This document shows positions 25,056 to 34,191 of a stretch of DNA of 64,000 bases, piece by piece. Every line of letters begins with the position of its first letter. Within the stretch, counting starts at the first letter, position 1. The notes below the pieces were generated by a model that was given only the letters and a program-made list of their open reading frames with translations, was not told the origin of the DNA and did not search any database. Where the stretch lies: positions 62,001-126,000 of the forward strand of contig NZ_RBAK01000009.1 of NCBI RefSeq assembly GCF_003626595.1. Direction: 5' to 3'. This DNA comes from Micromonospora endolithica. Lineage in GTDB: Bacteria > Actinomycetota > Actinomycetes > Mycobacteriales > Micromonosporaceae. Position numbers and translations under genes: made by a program.

Positions 25056-27074
25056 GTGACCACCACCCAGAACAGCCGACCCGCGCCGGACGGTTCCGGC
25101 CCCGACCAGCCGGCCACCGATCGGGTCACCGCCGCCGGTGGCGCCGGACCCCTGCCGACGGAGGCCGGCCAGGTGTCCGAGAAGGAAGCTCGTCGGGTCG
25201 CCGAGGCGGCCCGGGAGTCCGCCTGGGACCGGCCGAGCTTCGGCAAGGAACTCTTCCTGGGCCGGCTCCGGCTCGACCTGATCGACCCGTGGCCCCAACC
25301 CGATCCGGCGGACGTCGCCCGTGCCGACGAGTTCCTCGGCGACCTGCGGGACTACTTAACGTCCGAAGTGGATGGTGCGGCCGTCGAACGGGACGCGTCC
25401 ATCCCGGACGAGGTGTTCCAGGGGCTGAGCCGGCTCGGCGCGTTCGGCATGAAGATCGACCGCTCGTACGGCGGTCTCGGGCTGAGCAACCTGCACTACT
25501 GCCGGGCGTTGATGCTGGCCGGCTCGGTCAGCCCGGCCATCGGCGCGCTCCTCTCCGCGCACCAGTCCATCGGCGTGCCCCAGCCACTCAAGATGTTCGG
25601 CACCGCCGAGCAGAAGCAGCGCTTCCTGCCCCGGCTCGCCGCCGGTGAGGTGTCCGCCTTCCTGCTCACCGAACCGGACGTGGGCTCCGACCCGGCCCGA
25701 CTGGCCACCACCGCCGAGCCGACGCCGGACGGCACCGGCTACCGGCTCAACGGGGTCAAGCTGTGGGCCACCAACGGCACGGTGGCCACCCTGCTGGTGG
25801 TGATGGCCCGGGTACCGGCCGCCGAGGGACGGCGCGGCGGGATCACCGCGTTCGTGGTGGACGGCGACTCCGAGGGCATCACGGTGGAACGCCGGAACGC
25901 CTTCATCGGCCTGCGCGGCCTGGAGAACAGCGTCACCCGCTTCCACGACGTCCTGGTGCCGGCCGAGAACGTCATCGGCGGCGAGGGCAAGGGACTGAAG
26001 ATCGCCCTGACCACGCTGAACACCGGCCGGCTGTCGCTGCCGGCGATGTGCGTCGGCGCCGGCAAGTGGGCGCTGAACGTGGCCCGCGACTGGGCCGCCG
26101 ACCGGGTCCAGTGGGGCCGGCCGGTGGGCGAGCACGAGGCGGTGGCCCAGAAGCTGTCCTTCATCGCCGCCACCACGTACGGCATGGAGACCATGCTGGA
26201 CCTGTGCTGCCTGCTCGCCGACGACGACCGCAACGACATCCGCATCGAGGCGGCCCTGGTCAAGCTCTACGCCAGCGAGATGGCCTGGAAGGTCGCCGAC
26301 GAGCTGGTCCAGATCCGCGGTGGCCGGGGATATGAGACCGCCGAGTCGCTCCAGGCCCGGGGCGAGCGCCCGGCGGCCGTCGAGCAGATGCTGCGCGACC
26401 TGCGGATCAACCGGATCTTCGAGGGCTCGACCGAGATCATGCACCTGCTCATCGCCCGGGAGGCGGTCGACGCGCACCTCTCCGTCGCCGGCGACATCAT
26501 CGACCCGGACGCCGGCCTCGGCCGCAAGGCCCGCGCCGGGGCACGGGCCGGCGCGTTCTACGCGAGGTGGCTGCCGACCCTCGCGGTCGGCAAGGGCCAG
26601 ACCCCCGGTGCGTACGCCGAGTACGGCCACCTCGCCGGCCACCTGCGCCACGTCGAGCGGGCGTCGCGCAAGCTGGCCCGGTCGACGTTCTACGCGATGT
26701 CCCGCTGGCAGGGAAAGATGGAGCGCAAGCAGGCGTTCCTCGGCCGGGTGGTGGACATCGGCGCGGAGCTGTTCGCGATGTCCGCGGTCTGCGTCCGGGC
26801 GCACGCCGAGCGGGACACCCGCCCGGAGAACGTGGAACTGGCCGACCTGTTCTGCCGGCAGGCCCGGGTCCGCGTCGACGCGCTGTTCACCGCCCTCTGG
26901 GAGAACACCGACTCGGTCGACGTGGCCGCCGCGAAGCGCATCCTCGCCGGCCGCTACGCCGCACTGGAGGAGGGCGTACTCACCCCACCGGCCGACCTGC
27001 CCTGGGTGGCCGGATGGTCACCGGGTCCCTCGGAGGCCAGCGACGTCCGCCGCCGCATCCCGCCGCCGTCCTGA
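25056..27074 (+). CDS. Acyl-CoA dehydrogenase, VLCAD/FadE-like long form
   Basis: Flavoprotein for the first step of fatty-acid beta-oxidation. At 672 aa it is much longer than the usual ~380 aa: residues about 85-480 are the ACAD core, and a ~190-residue C-terminal helical extension is like that of membrane-associated VLCAD/ACAD9. Visible signatures are FLLTEPDVGSDP, the FAD-site RLSLPAMCVG, and RIFEGSTEIM, whose Glu corresponds to the VLCAD catalytic base. The first ~50 residues are low complexity. GTG 25056 has GAGGGGGCAG upstream. Chain-length specificity is inferred from architecture only. Confidence 0.9.
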   Translation: MTTTQNSRPAPDGSGPDQPATDRVTAAGGAGPLPTEAGQVSEKEARRVAEAARESAWDRPSFGKELFLGRLRLDLIDPWPQPDPADVARADEFLGDLRDYLTSEVDGAAVERDASIPDEVFQGLSRLGAFGMKIDRSYGGLGLSNLHYCRALMLAGSVSPAIGALLSAHQSIGVPQPLKMFGTAEQKQRFLPRLAAGEVSAFLLTEPDVGSDPARLATTAEPTPDGTGYRLNGVKLWATNGTVATLLVVMARVPAAEGRRGGITAFVVDGDSEGITVERRNAFIGLRGLENSVTRFHDVLVPAENVIGGEGKGLKIALTTLNTGRLSLPAMCVGAGKWALNVARDWAADRVQWGRPVGEHEAVAQKLSFIAATTYGMETMLDLCCLLADDDRNDIRIEAALVKLYASEMAWKVADELVQIRGGRGYETAESLQARGERPAAVEQMLRDLRINRIFEGSTEIMHLLIAREAVDAHLSVAGDIIDPDAGLGRKARAGARAGAFYARWLPTLAVGKGQTPGAYAEYGHLAGHLRHVERASRKLARSTFYAMSRWQGKMERKQAFLGRVVDIGAELFAMSAVCVRAHAERDTRPENVELADLFCRQARVRVDALFTALWENTDSVDVAAAKRILAGRYAALEEGVLTPPADLPWVAGWSPGPSEASDVRRRIPPPS

Positions 27075-27190
27075 CCCGCCCGGCCGCTGGCGGCCTGTTG
27101 TCGGCCCGGCTCTACCGCTGGTCGGGCTTGGCCGTCGGCGCGGCTCTACCGCTGGCCTGGCTGGCTCTGTCGCGGGCCGGGCCGGGCCGG

Positions 27191-27258
27191 GTCTGGCCCG
27201 GCCGTTGGTCTGGCCCGGCCGTTGGTCTGGCCCGGCCGTTGGTCTGGCCCGGCCGTTG
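27191..27258. repeat. Four perfect tandem copies of a 17-bp unit
   Basis: GTCTGGCCCGGCCGTTG is repeated exactly at 27191, 27208, 27225 and 27242. Degenerate Leu/Gly-like GC-rich variants occur from about 27117. It lies in the spacer after the acyl-CoA dehydrogenase, just beyond the 3' end of the 55-aa gene. The unit contains the palindrome GGCCCGGCC. Confidence 0.97.
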
Positions 27259-27280
27259 GCCCGGGCTCGGGTTGGTCTGG

Positions 27281-27448
27281 TCAGCGGGACACGGCCCAGG
27301 CCAGCACCGCGGCCAGGATCAGCCCGTTGAGCACGGCCAGCCCCAGGTATGCCGCCGGCGGGATCTTGCGGCCCTGCCGGACGAACGTCAGGAGGAAACC
27401 GGCGTAACCGAGCAGCAGAACGGCGATGACGACCAGGAAGAAGAACAC
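27281..27448 (-). CDS. 55-aa two-helix membrane protein
   Basis: Short ORF from GTG 27448 to TGA 27283-27281. It is almost wholly two hydrophobic helices (VFFFLVVIAVLLLGYAGFLL and YLGLAVLNGLILAAVLAWAV) joined by a basic turn (FVRQGRKIPP), giving an N-out/C-out hairpin topology by the positive-inside rule. A TAAGGT hexamer lies exactly 6 nt before the GTG, so the mRNA is probably leaderless. I do not recognise the family. Codon use is as GC3-rich as in neighbouring genes, which supports it being real. Confidence 0.72.
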   Translation of the reverse strand: MFFFLVVIAVLLLGYAGFLLTFVRQGRKIPPAAYLGLAVLNGLILAAVLAWAVSR

Positions 27449-27454
27449 CCGAAG

Positions 27455-27460
27455 ACCTTA
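27455..27460 (-). promoter_or_regulatory. Putative -10 box (TAAGGT) of the 55-aa gene
   Basis: Minus-strand TANNNT hexamer ending 6 nt before GTG 27448; no Shine-Dalgarno. Confidence 0.55.
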
Positions 27461-27515
27461 GCCGCCCGCCCCGGGGCCGCCCGCGCCCCGAGGCCGTTCC
27501 GACGTCGCGCCGATG

Positions 27516-27562
27516 TGGGACTTGTCGTGGTTGGTTGATCTCCGATCACCACCACAAGTTCC
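27516..27562. repeat. Imperfect inverted repeat (GGACTTGTCGTGG ... CCACCACAAGTTCC)
   Basis: Two diverged arms read outwards from the centre GATCTCCGATC, with A/T richer than the flanks. It lies in the 270-bp spacer between the divergent/upstream ends of the 55-aa gene and the 201-aa gene. It may be a dispersed palindrome or a protein-binding site. Confidence 0.6.
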
Positions 27563-27586
27563 AGATCGGCGCAGCCCCGCACCCTG

Positions 27587-27684
27587 CTCAGTGCGCGGGG
27601 CGCGGGGTGGCGCAGCGCGCAGGACTGCGGGGCGGCTCAGTGCGCGGGGCGCGGGGCGGCGCAGCGCGCAGGACTGCGGGGCGG
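27587..27684. repeat. Two tandem copies of a 49-bp GC-rich unit
   Basis: 27587-27635 and 27636-27684 differ at one base; a decayed third copy runs to about 27716. The unit is rich in GCGCGGGGCG and contains GCAGCGCGCAGGACTGC. Confidence 0.93.
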
Positions 27685-27716
27685 CGCAGCGCGCGGGGCG
27701 GGGCGGCGCGGCGGGG

Positions 27717-28322
27717 TCAGCGGCCGCCGCGTAGGCCGAGTTGGCGCAGTTCCAGGGCGGCCAGCGCGTCGACGGTGTCGTCGTCACCGCGCCGCCACGC
27801 CTCGGCGACGTCCGGCGCGATCCGGGTGAGCCGGCCCAGGGGCTGGGTGGCCAGCGCCCGCAGGGCGAGCAGATCCCGGCCGGCCGGCGCGGCGGCGAGC
27901 TTCGCGGCCGAGCCGGCCCGGCGCATCCAGCGCAGTCGCAGCGGCAACCAGCCGAACAGGACCAGGCCGAGCGGGAAGATCAGCACCGCGACGGCGAGGG
28001 CCAGGGCGAGCTGGTCCACCAACTCCTGCTGATCGCGGCCCGCCTCGGCCAGCGACCGGGCGGCGTCGGCGGCCCGCTCGAAGGGCGCGGTCAGCTCGTC
28101 ACCGACCAGCGGCACCCGGCCGACCTTCCCGCCGGCCTCACCCAGGTTGTCGGCCAGGCCGCTGCCGGCGCCCTCCAGCTTCTGTCCCGGTACGGCGAGC
28201 TTCTGCACCAGGTCGTGCAGCCACAGTGCGCCGCGGACCGCCGCGTACACCCAGGCGACGACGAGGAGGTCGGTGATCAACTGACGGGCGGCGGTCGGGA
28301 AGCGATCGGCGTAGATCTTCAC
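27717..28322 (-). CDS. Membrane protein of unknown function
   Basis: 201-aa protein. It has an N-terminal amphipathic stretch and hydrophobic segment (LITDLLVVAWVYAAVRGALWL, about 16-36), a soluble linker (GAGSGLADNLGEAGGKVGRVPLVGDEL), a second membrane segment (LALAVAVLIFPLGLVLFGWLPL, about 109-130) and a cytoplasmic tail with Arg-rich helices. This looks like a conserved actinobacterial hypothetical; I cannot name a family. ATG 28322 opens MKIYADRFPTAARQ. Repeat copy c lies about 48 bp upstream of its start. Confidence 0.68.
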   Translation of the reverse strand: MKIYADRFPTAARQLITDLLVVAWVYAAVRGALWLHDLVQKLAVPGQKLEGAGSGLADNLGEAGGKVGRVPLVGDELTAPFERAADAARSLAEAGRDQQELVDQLALALAVAVLIFPLGLVLFGWLPLRLRWMRRAGSAAKLAAAPAGRDLLALRALATQPLGRLTRIAPDVAEAWRRGDDDTVDALAALELRQLGLRGGR

Positions 28323-28369
28323 GCGGGACAGCGTGCCACGGCGGCGCGGTGCGGGGCACCCACGCAGGG

Positions 28370-28433
28370 GTGTTAGGAAGGGGCCCTTTTACTACACCAG
28401 GCGTTAAGAAGGGGCCCTTCCTTACACCCTTCC
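28370..28433 (+). repeat. Two-unit GGGGCCC repeat, copy c
   Basis: GTGTTAGGAAGGGGCCC...GGCGTTAAGAAGGGGCCCTTCCTTACACC, plus one extra CCTTCCTTACA end unit. The extra end unit supplies the TAA stop codon of the ArsR gene (28434-28436, minus strand). Confidence 0.88.
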
Positions 28434-28736
28434 TTACATCGAGCCCTCGCCGGCGTGGCTGACCGCGTCCGCCACGATGTGCGCGACGTGCTCGTCGACC
28501 AGTTGGTACGCGATCTCCCGGCCGCGCCGCGAGCCACGTACCACGCCGGCCCCGCGCAGCACCCGCAGGTGCTGGGAGACCAGCGGCTGCGGCGCGCCCA
28601 GGGTGTCGACCAGCTCGTGCACGCACCGTTCCCCGCCGGCCAGTTCGCTGACGATGGCCAGCCGGATCGGCGCCGAGAGCGCGCGCAGCAGCTCGCTGGC
28701 ACCCTCGAACGTGTCGTACCCTGACCCGCTGCTCAC
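28434..28736 (-). CDS. ArsR/SmtB family metal-responsive regulator
   Basis: 100-aa winged-helix repressor. The recognition region is APQPLVSQHLRVLRGAGVV and the single Cys lies in GGERCVHELVD at the start of helix alpha-3. A metal site would use this Cys and/or the C-terminal DEHVAHIVADAVSHAGEG (alpha-5 type, as in SmtB/CzrA zinc sensors). It lies 37 bp downstream of znuB on the same strand but has its own TACCGT-N6-GTG leaderless start. The stop codon falls within repeat copy c. Confidence 0.87.
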   Translation of the reverse strand: MSSGSGYDTFEGASELLRALSAPIRLAIVSELAGGERCVHELVDTLGAPQPLVSQHLRVLRGAGVVRGSRRGREIAYQLVDEHVAHIVADAVSHAGEGSM

Positions 28737-28742
28737 CCCGTA

Positions 28743-28748
28743 ACGGTA
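28743..28748 (-). promoter_or_regulatory. Putative -10 box (TACCGT) of the ArsR gene
   Basis: Ends 6 nt before GTG 28736 on the minus strand, within GGTTACCGTTACGGGG. The GGTTACC palindrome overlapping it is a candidate operator. Confidence 0.55.
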
Positions 28749-28773
28749 ACCAATACCGCGGGCACCGGCCTGG

Positions 28774-29646
28774 TCAGGATCGTTCCAGGACGACCTCGTG
28801 CGGCTCGGCGGCCGGTGCGGCGGACGGAACGGCCCGTCGGCGCAGCGCCCGCCAGAGGGCCGCGACGACCGCGACGACGCCGAACGAGGCGATCGCCATC
28901 AGCACCACCGACGCCCCCGGCGCGGTGTCGGCGGTGGCCGCCACCCACACCCCGGACCCGGCGGCGAACAGGCCGAGCGTCATCGCCGCCGCCATCGTGC
29001 TGCGGAACCCCCGGGTCACCTGCTGGGCGGCGGCCACCGGCACCACCATCAGGGCGCTGATCAGCAGGACACCGACCGCCCGCATGGCGATGGTGACGGT
29101 GACCGCCGTGGCGACCGCGAGCAGCAGGTTGAGCGTACGGACCGGCAGGCCGGAGACCCGCGCGTACTCCTCGTCGTGGCACACCGCGAACAACGCCGGG
29201 CGCAACCCCAGCATGGTGAGCAGGATCGCCGCGCCGAGCACCGCGATCGTGATCAGGTCGGTGGTCTGGATGGTGACCAGCGAACCGAACAGGTACGCGT
29301 TGAGGTTGGCGCTGGTGCTGTCGGAGAGCCCGACCAGCATCACGCCGCCGGCGATTCCGCCGTAGAACAGCAACGCCAGGGCCAGGTCACCGGAGGTACG
29401 ACCGCGGGCCCGGACCAGCTCGATGGTGATCGCGCCGGCGGTGGCGACGATCACCGCCACCAGCACCGGGGACCGGTTGAGCAGCAGACCGGCACCGACA
29501 CCGGTCAGGGCCACGTGCCCGACCCCGTCGCCGATCAGCGCCAGCCGCCGCTGCACCAGGTAGATGCCGAGCGCCGGCGCGGCCAGGCCGATGACCAGCG
29601 CGCCGATCAGGGCACGCTGCATGTAGGGGTACTGGAAGAGTTCCAT
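28774..29646 (-). CDS. znuB: Zinc ABC transporter permease ZnuB
   Basis: 290-aa metal ABC-3 family permease with about eight membrane segments. Motifs include ALIGALVIGLAAPALGIYLVQRR at the N-terminus, GDGVGHVALTGVGAGLLL, and SALMVVPVAAAQQVTRG, the cytoplasmic coupling region. It forms the high-affinity Zn2+ importer with ZnuA and ZnuC. ATG 29646 lies 3 bp after the znuC stop. The charged C-terminus ends EVVLERS. Confidence 0.92.
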   Translation of the reverse strand: MELFQYPYMQRALIGALVIGLAAPALGIYLVQRRLALIGDGVGHVALTGVGAGLLLNRSPVLVAVIVATAGAITIELVRARGRTSGDLALALLFYGGIAGGVMLVGLSDSTSANLNAYLFGSLVTIQTTDLITIAVLGAAILLTMLGLRPALFAVCHDEEYARVSGLPVRTLNLLLAVATAVTVTIAMRAVGVLLISALMVVPVAAAQQVTRGFRSTMAAAMTLGLFAAGSGVWVAATADTAPGASVVLMAIASFGVVAVVAALWRALRRRAVPSAAPAAEPHEVVLERS

Positions 29647-29649
29647 CGC

Positions 29650-30411
29650 TCAGCTGCTCCACAGCCCGGCGGGCTCGTCGGGACCGTGCGGATGCACGTG
29701 GTCGTGGTCGGGCTCGGCGTGGTGGCCGGCGGGCTCGGGCACCGCGCCGTCGTGGACGACCACCCCGGCGTGTACGACGACCGCCCGGCTGATCAGCGGT
29801 CGCAGCGGGCCCAGCTCGTGGGCGACCAGCAGGACCGTGCCACCGCCGTCGACGAACTCGCCCAGCGCCCCGGCGAACGCCTCCTGACTCTCCGCGTCCA
29901 CCCCGGCGGTGGGCTCGTCGAGGACGAGCAGCTCCGGCCGGCCGGCCAGCGCGCGGGCGATCAGGGTGCGTTGCTGCTGCCCGCCGGAGAGGGTGGCGAC
30001 CGGGTCCCGGACGCGGTCGGCCAGCCCGACCGCGCGCAGCGCCGCGTCGACGGCGGCCCGGTCGGCGGCACCGGCCGGACGCAGTACGCCCCGCCGGGCG
30101 AGCCGGCCGGAGGCCACCACCTCGCCGACCGTGGCCGGTACGCCGCTGCCGGCGCCCAGCCGCTGCGGGACGTACCCGATGCGGTGCCACTGGCGGAACC
30201 GCCGCAACGGGCGGTCGAAGAGGGTGACCGACCCGGAGCTGAGCGGCACCAGACCGAGGATCGAGCGGATCAGCGTGGACTTCCCGGAGCCGTTGGCGCC
30301 GAGCAGGGCGACCACCTCGCCGGTGGTCACGGACAGCGAGACGTCACGGAGCACGGGGCGGCCGTCGTAGCCGACCACCCCGTGCGTGACGGTGATGACA
30401 GGGGATGTCAC
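29650..30411 (-). CDS. znuC: Zinc ABC transporter ATP-binding protein ZnuC
   Basis: 253-aa ABC ATPase: Walker A GANGSGKST, Q-loop YVPQRLG, signature LSGGQQQRT, Walker B LLVLDEPTAGVD, switch VAHELG. The C-terminal tail is His/Pro-rich (HHAEPDHDHVHPHGPDE), a common metal-binding feature of zinc transport proteins. GTG 30411 overlaps the znuA stop (GTGA), which fixes the start. Confidence 0.93.
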   Translation of the reverse strand: MTSPVITVTHGVVGYDGRPVLRDVSLSVTTGEVVALLGANGSGKSTLIRSILGLVPLSSGSVTLFDRPLRRFRQWHRIGYVPQRLGAGSGVPATVGEVVASGRLARRGVLRPAGAADRAAVDAALRAVGLADRVRDPVATLSGGQQQRTLIARALAGRPELLVLDEPTAGVDAESQEAFAGALGEFVDGGGTVLLVAHELGPLRPLISRAVVVHAGVVVHDGAVPEPAGHHAEPDHDHVHPHGPDEPAGLWSS

Positions 30412-31409
30412 GAGCAGCTCAACGCCGTCCTCAGGGTCGCCAGGTTGGTACGCATCACCGAAAGGTAGTCGCCCCCGTCGTCGGTCGACAGGCCCTCGAT
30501 CGGATCCAGCACCGCGGTCTTCGCGCCCACCTGACCGGCGATGGTCTCGGCGACCTTCGGGCTGACCAGGGTCTCGAAGAAGATGGTGGTGGCCTTGTGC
30601 TCCTTGGCCTCCTCGGCGACCTCGGCGAGGCGCTGCGGCGACGGCTCGTTCTCCGGGCTGAGACCGGTGATGCCGATCTGCTCCAGCTGGTAGCGCTCGG
30701 TCAGGTAGCCGAAGGCGGTGTGGCTGACCACGATCTCGCGGCGCTCGCACGTCTTCAGGCCGGCGGTGAACTCGCCGTCCAGCTTCTCCAACTCGGTGCG
30801 CAGCTCCTTCGCCCGGGCGGTGTAGTCGGCGGCCCGGTCCGGGTCGGCCTTGCCGAGCTGCTCGGCGAGCCTGTCGCCGACGGTGGCCAGGCGGGTCGGG
30901 TCGAGCCAGAGGTGCGGGTCCTTGCCGCCGGTCTCCTCCTCGGCGTGCCCGGGTTCCTCGGCCGCGCCGGACTCCTCGGCGTGGCCGGCCTCCTCGCCCT
31001 CGTGCTCGTGGTCGTGGGCGTCGGCCGCGGCGTCACGCAGCGGCTGGACGGTGGCCACGTCGAAGGCGCGGTCCTTGGCGTTCTGCTCGACGGCCTCGTC
31101 CACCTGCGGCTGGAAGCCGGCGAGGTAGACGACCAGCTCCGCCTGGGCGACCTCGCCGACCTGACCCGGGTTCAGCTCCACGTCGTGCGGCTCAGCGCCG
31201 GGCTTGACCAGGTTGGTGACCGACACCGCGTCGCCACCGATCCGCTCGGCGAGGAACTGGAGCGGGTAGAACGCGGCCACCACGTCGACCCGCTGAGGGT
31301 CGGCGCCGGCGGCGGCGCCGTTGTCGTCGGAGCAGGCGGCGACGCCGCCCAGGGCGAGCAGGGCGGTGGTGGCGGCGGCCAGGGCGCGCGGAGCGGAGCG
31401 GATGTTCAT
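30408..31409 (-). CDS. znuA: Zinc-binding lipoprotein ZnuA
   Basis: 333-aa periplasmic-type (membrane-anchored) zinc-binding protein of the cluster A-I family. The signal peptide ends in the lipobox GVAAC; candidate zinc ligands lie in KPGAEPHDVEL, HLWLDP and VSHTAFGYL. A long His/Glu-rich loop (HDHEHEGEEAGHAEE...HAEEE, about 133-160) is diagnostic of zinc rather than manganese specificity. ATG 31409 is used; 31436 would add nine residues before the signal peptide. A Zur-type palindrome overlaps its promoter. Confidence 0.94.
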   Translation of the reverse strand: MNIRSAPRALAAATTALLALGGVAACSDDNGAAAGADPQRVDVVAAFYPLQFLAERIGGDAVSVTNLVKPGAEPHDVELNPGQVGEVAQAELVVYLAGFQPQVDEAVEQNAKDRAFDVATVQPLRDAAADAHDHEHEGEEAGHAEESGAAEEPGHAEEETGGKDPHLWLDPTRLATVGDRLAEQLGKADPDRAADYTARAKELRTELEKLDGEFTAGLKTCERREIVVSHTAFGYLTERYQLEQIGITGLSPENEPSPQRLAEVAEEAKEHKATTIFFETLVSPKVAETIAGQVGAKTAVLDPIEGLSTDDGGDYLSVMRTNLATLRTALSCS

Positions 31410-31431
31410 GAGGTCAACTGTCCGCGCGTAC

Positions 31432-31444
31432 GACAATCATTGTC
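31432..31444. promoter_or_regulatory. Zur-type operator upstream of znuA
   Basis: GACAATCATTGTC is a perfect odd palindrome resembling the actinobacterial Zur box (TGAAAATCATTTTCA-like). On the minus strand it overlaps TTGACA (31446-31441), a consensus -35 for znuA, so a bound Zur would block transcription when zinc is sufficient. Confidence 0.82.
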
Positions 31445-31463
31445 AAAAACGCATGCTTGCATG

Positions 31464-31721
31464 TCAGAGCAGCTTCGCCAGGCCCGCCGTGACCAGCAGG
31501 GTGAGCACCAGCAGCCGGATCACCCGGGTCGCCGGCGTCTGCACCGGCCAGGTGGTCACCAGCAGCGCGATCACACCCGCCGCCAGCAGCAGGGTGAGCA
31601 GGCCGCCGACCACCCCCGGGGTGAAGAACGCCACGAGCACCAGCACCAGGGTGACCAGGAACACCGTCGTCGGGTTCGCCCGGGCCAGCCGGGCGGCGAT
31701 CGGCCTCTGCGTACGCTGCAT
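31464..31721 (-). CDS. Small membrane protein of unknown function
   Basis: 85-aa protein with three hydrophobic stretches (TTVFLVTLVLVLVAFF, VVGGLLTLLLAAGVIALLV, VIRLLVLTLLVTAGLA) after a basic N-terminus (MQRTQRPIAARLARAN). ATG 31721 is fixed by a TAGAGT hexamer 7 nt upstream; the 27 residues encoded further upstream would read through the divergent gene's start. The family is conserved-looking but I cannot name it. It shares a 28-bp start-to-start spacer with the monooxygenase gene. Confidence 0.75.
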   Translation of the reverse strand: MQRTQRPIAARLARANPTTVFLVTLVLVLVAFFTPGVVGGLLTLLLAAGVIALLVTTWPVQTPATRVIRLLVLTLLVTAGLAKLL

Positions 31722-31728
31722 CCCACAG

Positions 31729-31734
31729 ACTCTA
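31729..31734 (-). promoter_or_regulatory. Putative -10 box (TAGAGT) of a leaderless mRNA
   Basis: Ends 7 nt before ATG 31721 on the minus strand. The same bases lie immediately before the Shine-Dalgarno of the divergent gene. Confidence 0.55.
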
Positions 31735-31749
31735 CGAGGAGGAACCCCG

Positions 31750-32091
31750 GTGCTGGTGACCAACCGGTTCGTGGTCGACGTCGATGTCGCCGACGACTTC
31801 ACCGAGCGGGCGCACGCCGCCCTCGCCGCCCTGGCCGCCCGACCCGGTTACCTGCGCGGTCAACTGGTGCGCGCGCTGGACGACCCGCGGCACTGGTGCC
31901 TGGTCACCGAGTGGGAGTCCGTCGGCACCTACCGCCGGGCGCTGGGCGGTTTCGACGTCAAGGTCACCGCCGTGCCGCTGCTCGCCGAGTCCGTCGACGA
32001 GCCGTCCGCGTACGAGGCGTTGGCCAGCGCCGCCCCCGGCGGCGAGGTGGTGGCGACCCCGAGTGATCGGGCCTCTGCCCCTTACCGCTGA
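31750..32091 (+). CDS. Antibiotic biosynthesis monooxygenase (ABM) domain protein
   Basis: 113-aa ferredoxin-like ABM-domain protein. The pattern FVVDVDVADDFTERAHAALAALAARPGYLRGQLVRALDD...WCLVTEWESVGTYRRALGGFDV is typical of the family, which includes small cofactor-free oxygenases and haem-degrading enzymes. No haem or catalytic residue can be assigned. GTG 31750 follows GAGGAGGAA at 31736-31744. It is divergent from the 85-aa membrane protein. Confidence 0.8.
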   Translation: MLVTNRFVVDVDVADDFTERAHAALAALAARPGYLRGQLVRALDDPRHWCLVTEWESVGTYRRALGGFDVKVTAVPLLAESVDEPSAYEALASAAPGGEVVATPSDRASAPYR

Positions 32092-32103
32092 GCCCCGGGG
32101 CAC

Positions 32104-32109
32104 TACCCT
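32104..32109 (+). promoter_or_regulatory. Putative -10 box (TACCCT) of a leaderless mRNA
   Basis: Ends 6 nt before ATG 32116; no Shine-Dalgarno. Confidence 0.6.
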
Positions 32110-32115
32110 TTCCCC

Positions 32116-32694
32116 ATGAACGTTCCCGGACCGGCGGCCGGATCGCCGTACCCACCGCTGCCCGGCCCGGACGGCGGCGCGCGACCCCCGGTCGTGCCCG
32201 GTCCACCGGCGGAGGTGGGCGTCCCCGCCCCGCCGGTCGGCCCCGGCGTGGCGCCGCCGTTCGCCGCCCCGCCCACGGAGGGCCGCAACACCCGCCTCTG
32301 GCTGGGGCTCGGCGCCGGGGCGCTGGCCGCCCTGATCTGCTGCGGCGGTGGCGGCGCGGCCGTGGTCGGTCTCGCCGTGACCGGCGTGCAGGCGGTCGAG
32401 GAGCAGGGCCGGGCGGCCTCCGCCGACTACTACGAGGCGCTGGTGCAGCGCCGGTACGGTGCCGCGTACGACCAGCTCTGCGAGTCCGCCCAACGGCGCG
32501 AGTCGCGGCGCGACTTCGAACGCCGGGTCGGCGACGAGCCGCAGGTGGCCCAGTTCACCGTCGGTCAGGTGGATACCACCACGCTCACCGTGCCGGTCGA
32601 CGTCACCTTCGCCGGCGGTGGCCGCGAGCGGCAGCAGGTGACCCTCGAACAGGACCGGCAGACCGGCGGCATGGAGGTCTGCGGGATCAACTGA
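32116..32694 (+). CDS. Pro-rich single-pass membrane protein, DUF4878-like exterior domain
   Basis: 192-aa protein: a Pro/Gly-rich cytoplasmic N-terminus (1-55), one membrane segment (LWLGLGAGALAALICCGGGGAA, about 61-82) and an extracytoplasmic NTF2-like domain (ASADYYEALVQRRYGAAYDQLCESAQRRES...VTLEQDRQTGGMEVCGIN) with two Cys that could form a disulfide. This domain layout is common among actinobacterial surface proteins of unknown role. It begins 6 nt after TACCCT. The family assignment is by resemblance only. Confidence 0.72.
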   Translation: MNVPGPAAGSPYPPLPGPDGGARPPVVPGPPAEVGVPAPPVGPGVAPPFAAPPTEGRNTRLWLGLGAGALAALICCGGGGAAVVGLAVTGVQAVEEQGRAASADYYEALVQRRYGAAYDQLCESAQRRESRRDFERRVGDEPQVAQFTVGQVDTTTLTVPVDVTFAGGGRERQQVTLEQDRQTGGMEVCGIN

Positions 32695-32810
32695 CCCCGC
32701 CCCCGGTATTCTGCTGGGCCCGGGACGTCACCGGTCGTACCGTTGTCCCGGACCTGCTCTGTTCATCCCACCCAAGTCCCCGCCGGCCGCCAGCCGGCGT
32801 AGGAGGAAAC

Positions 32811-34190
<1,380 letters not shown>

Positions 34191-34191
34191 G

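Noticed and set aside
27587..27684. A CRISPR-like array
   Set aside because: Units are contiguous 49-bp tandem repeats with no spacers, only two copies, and no cas genes are present.
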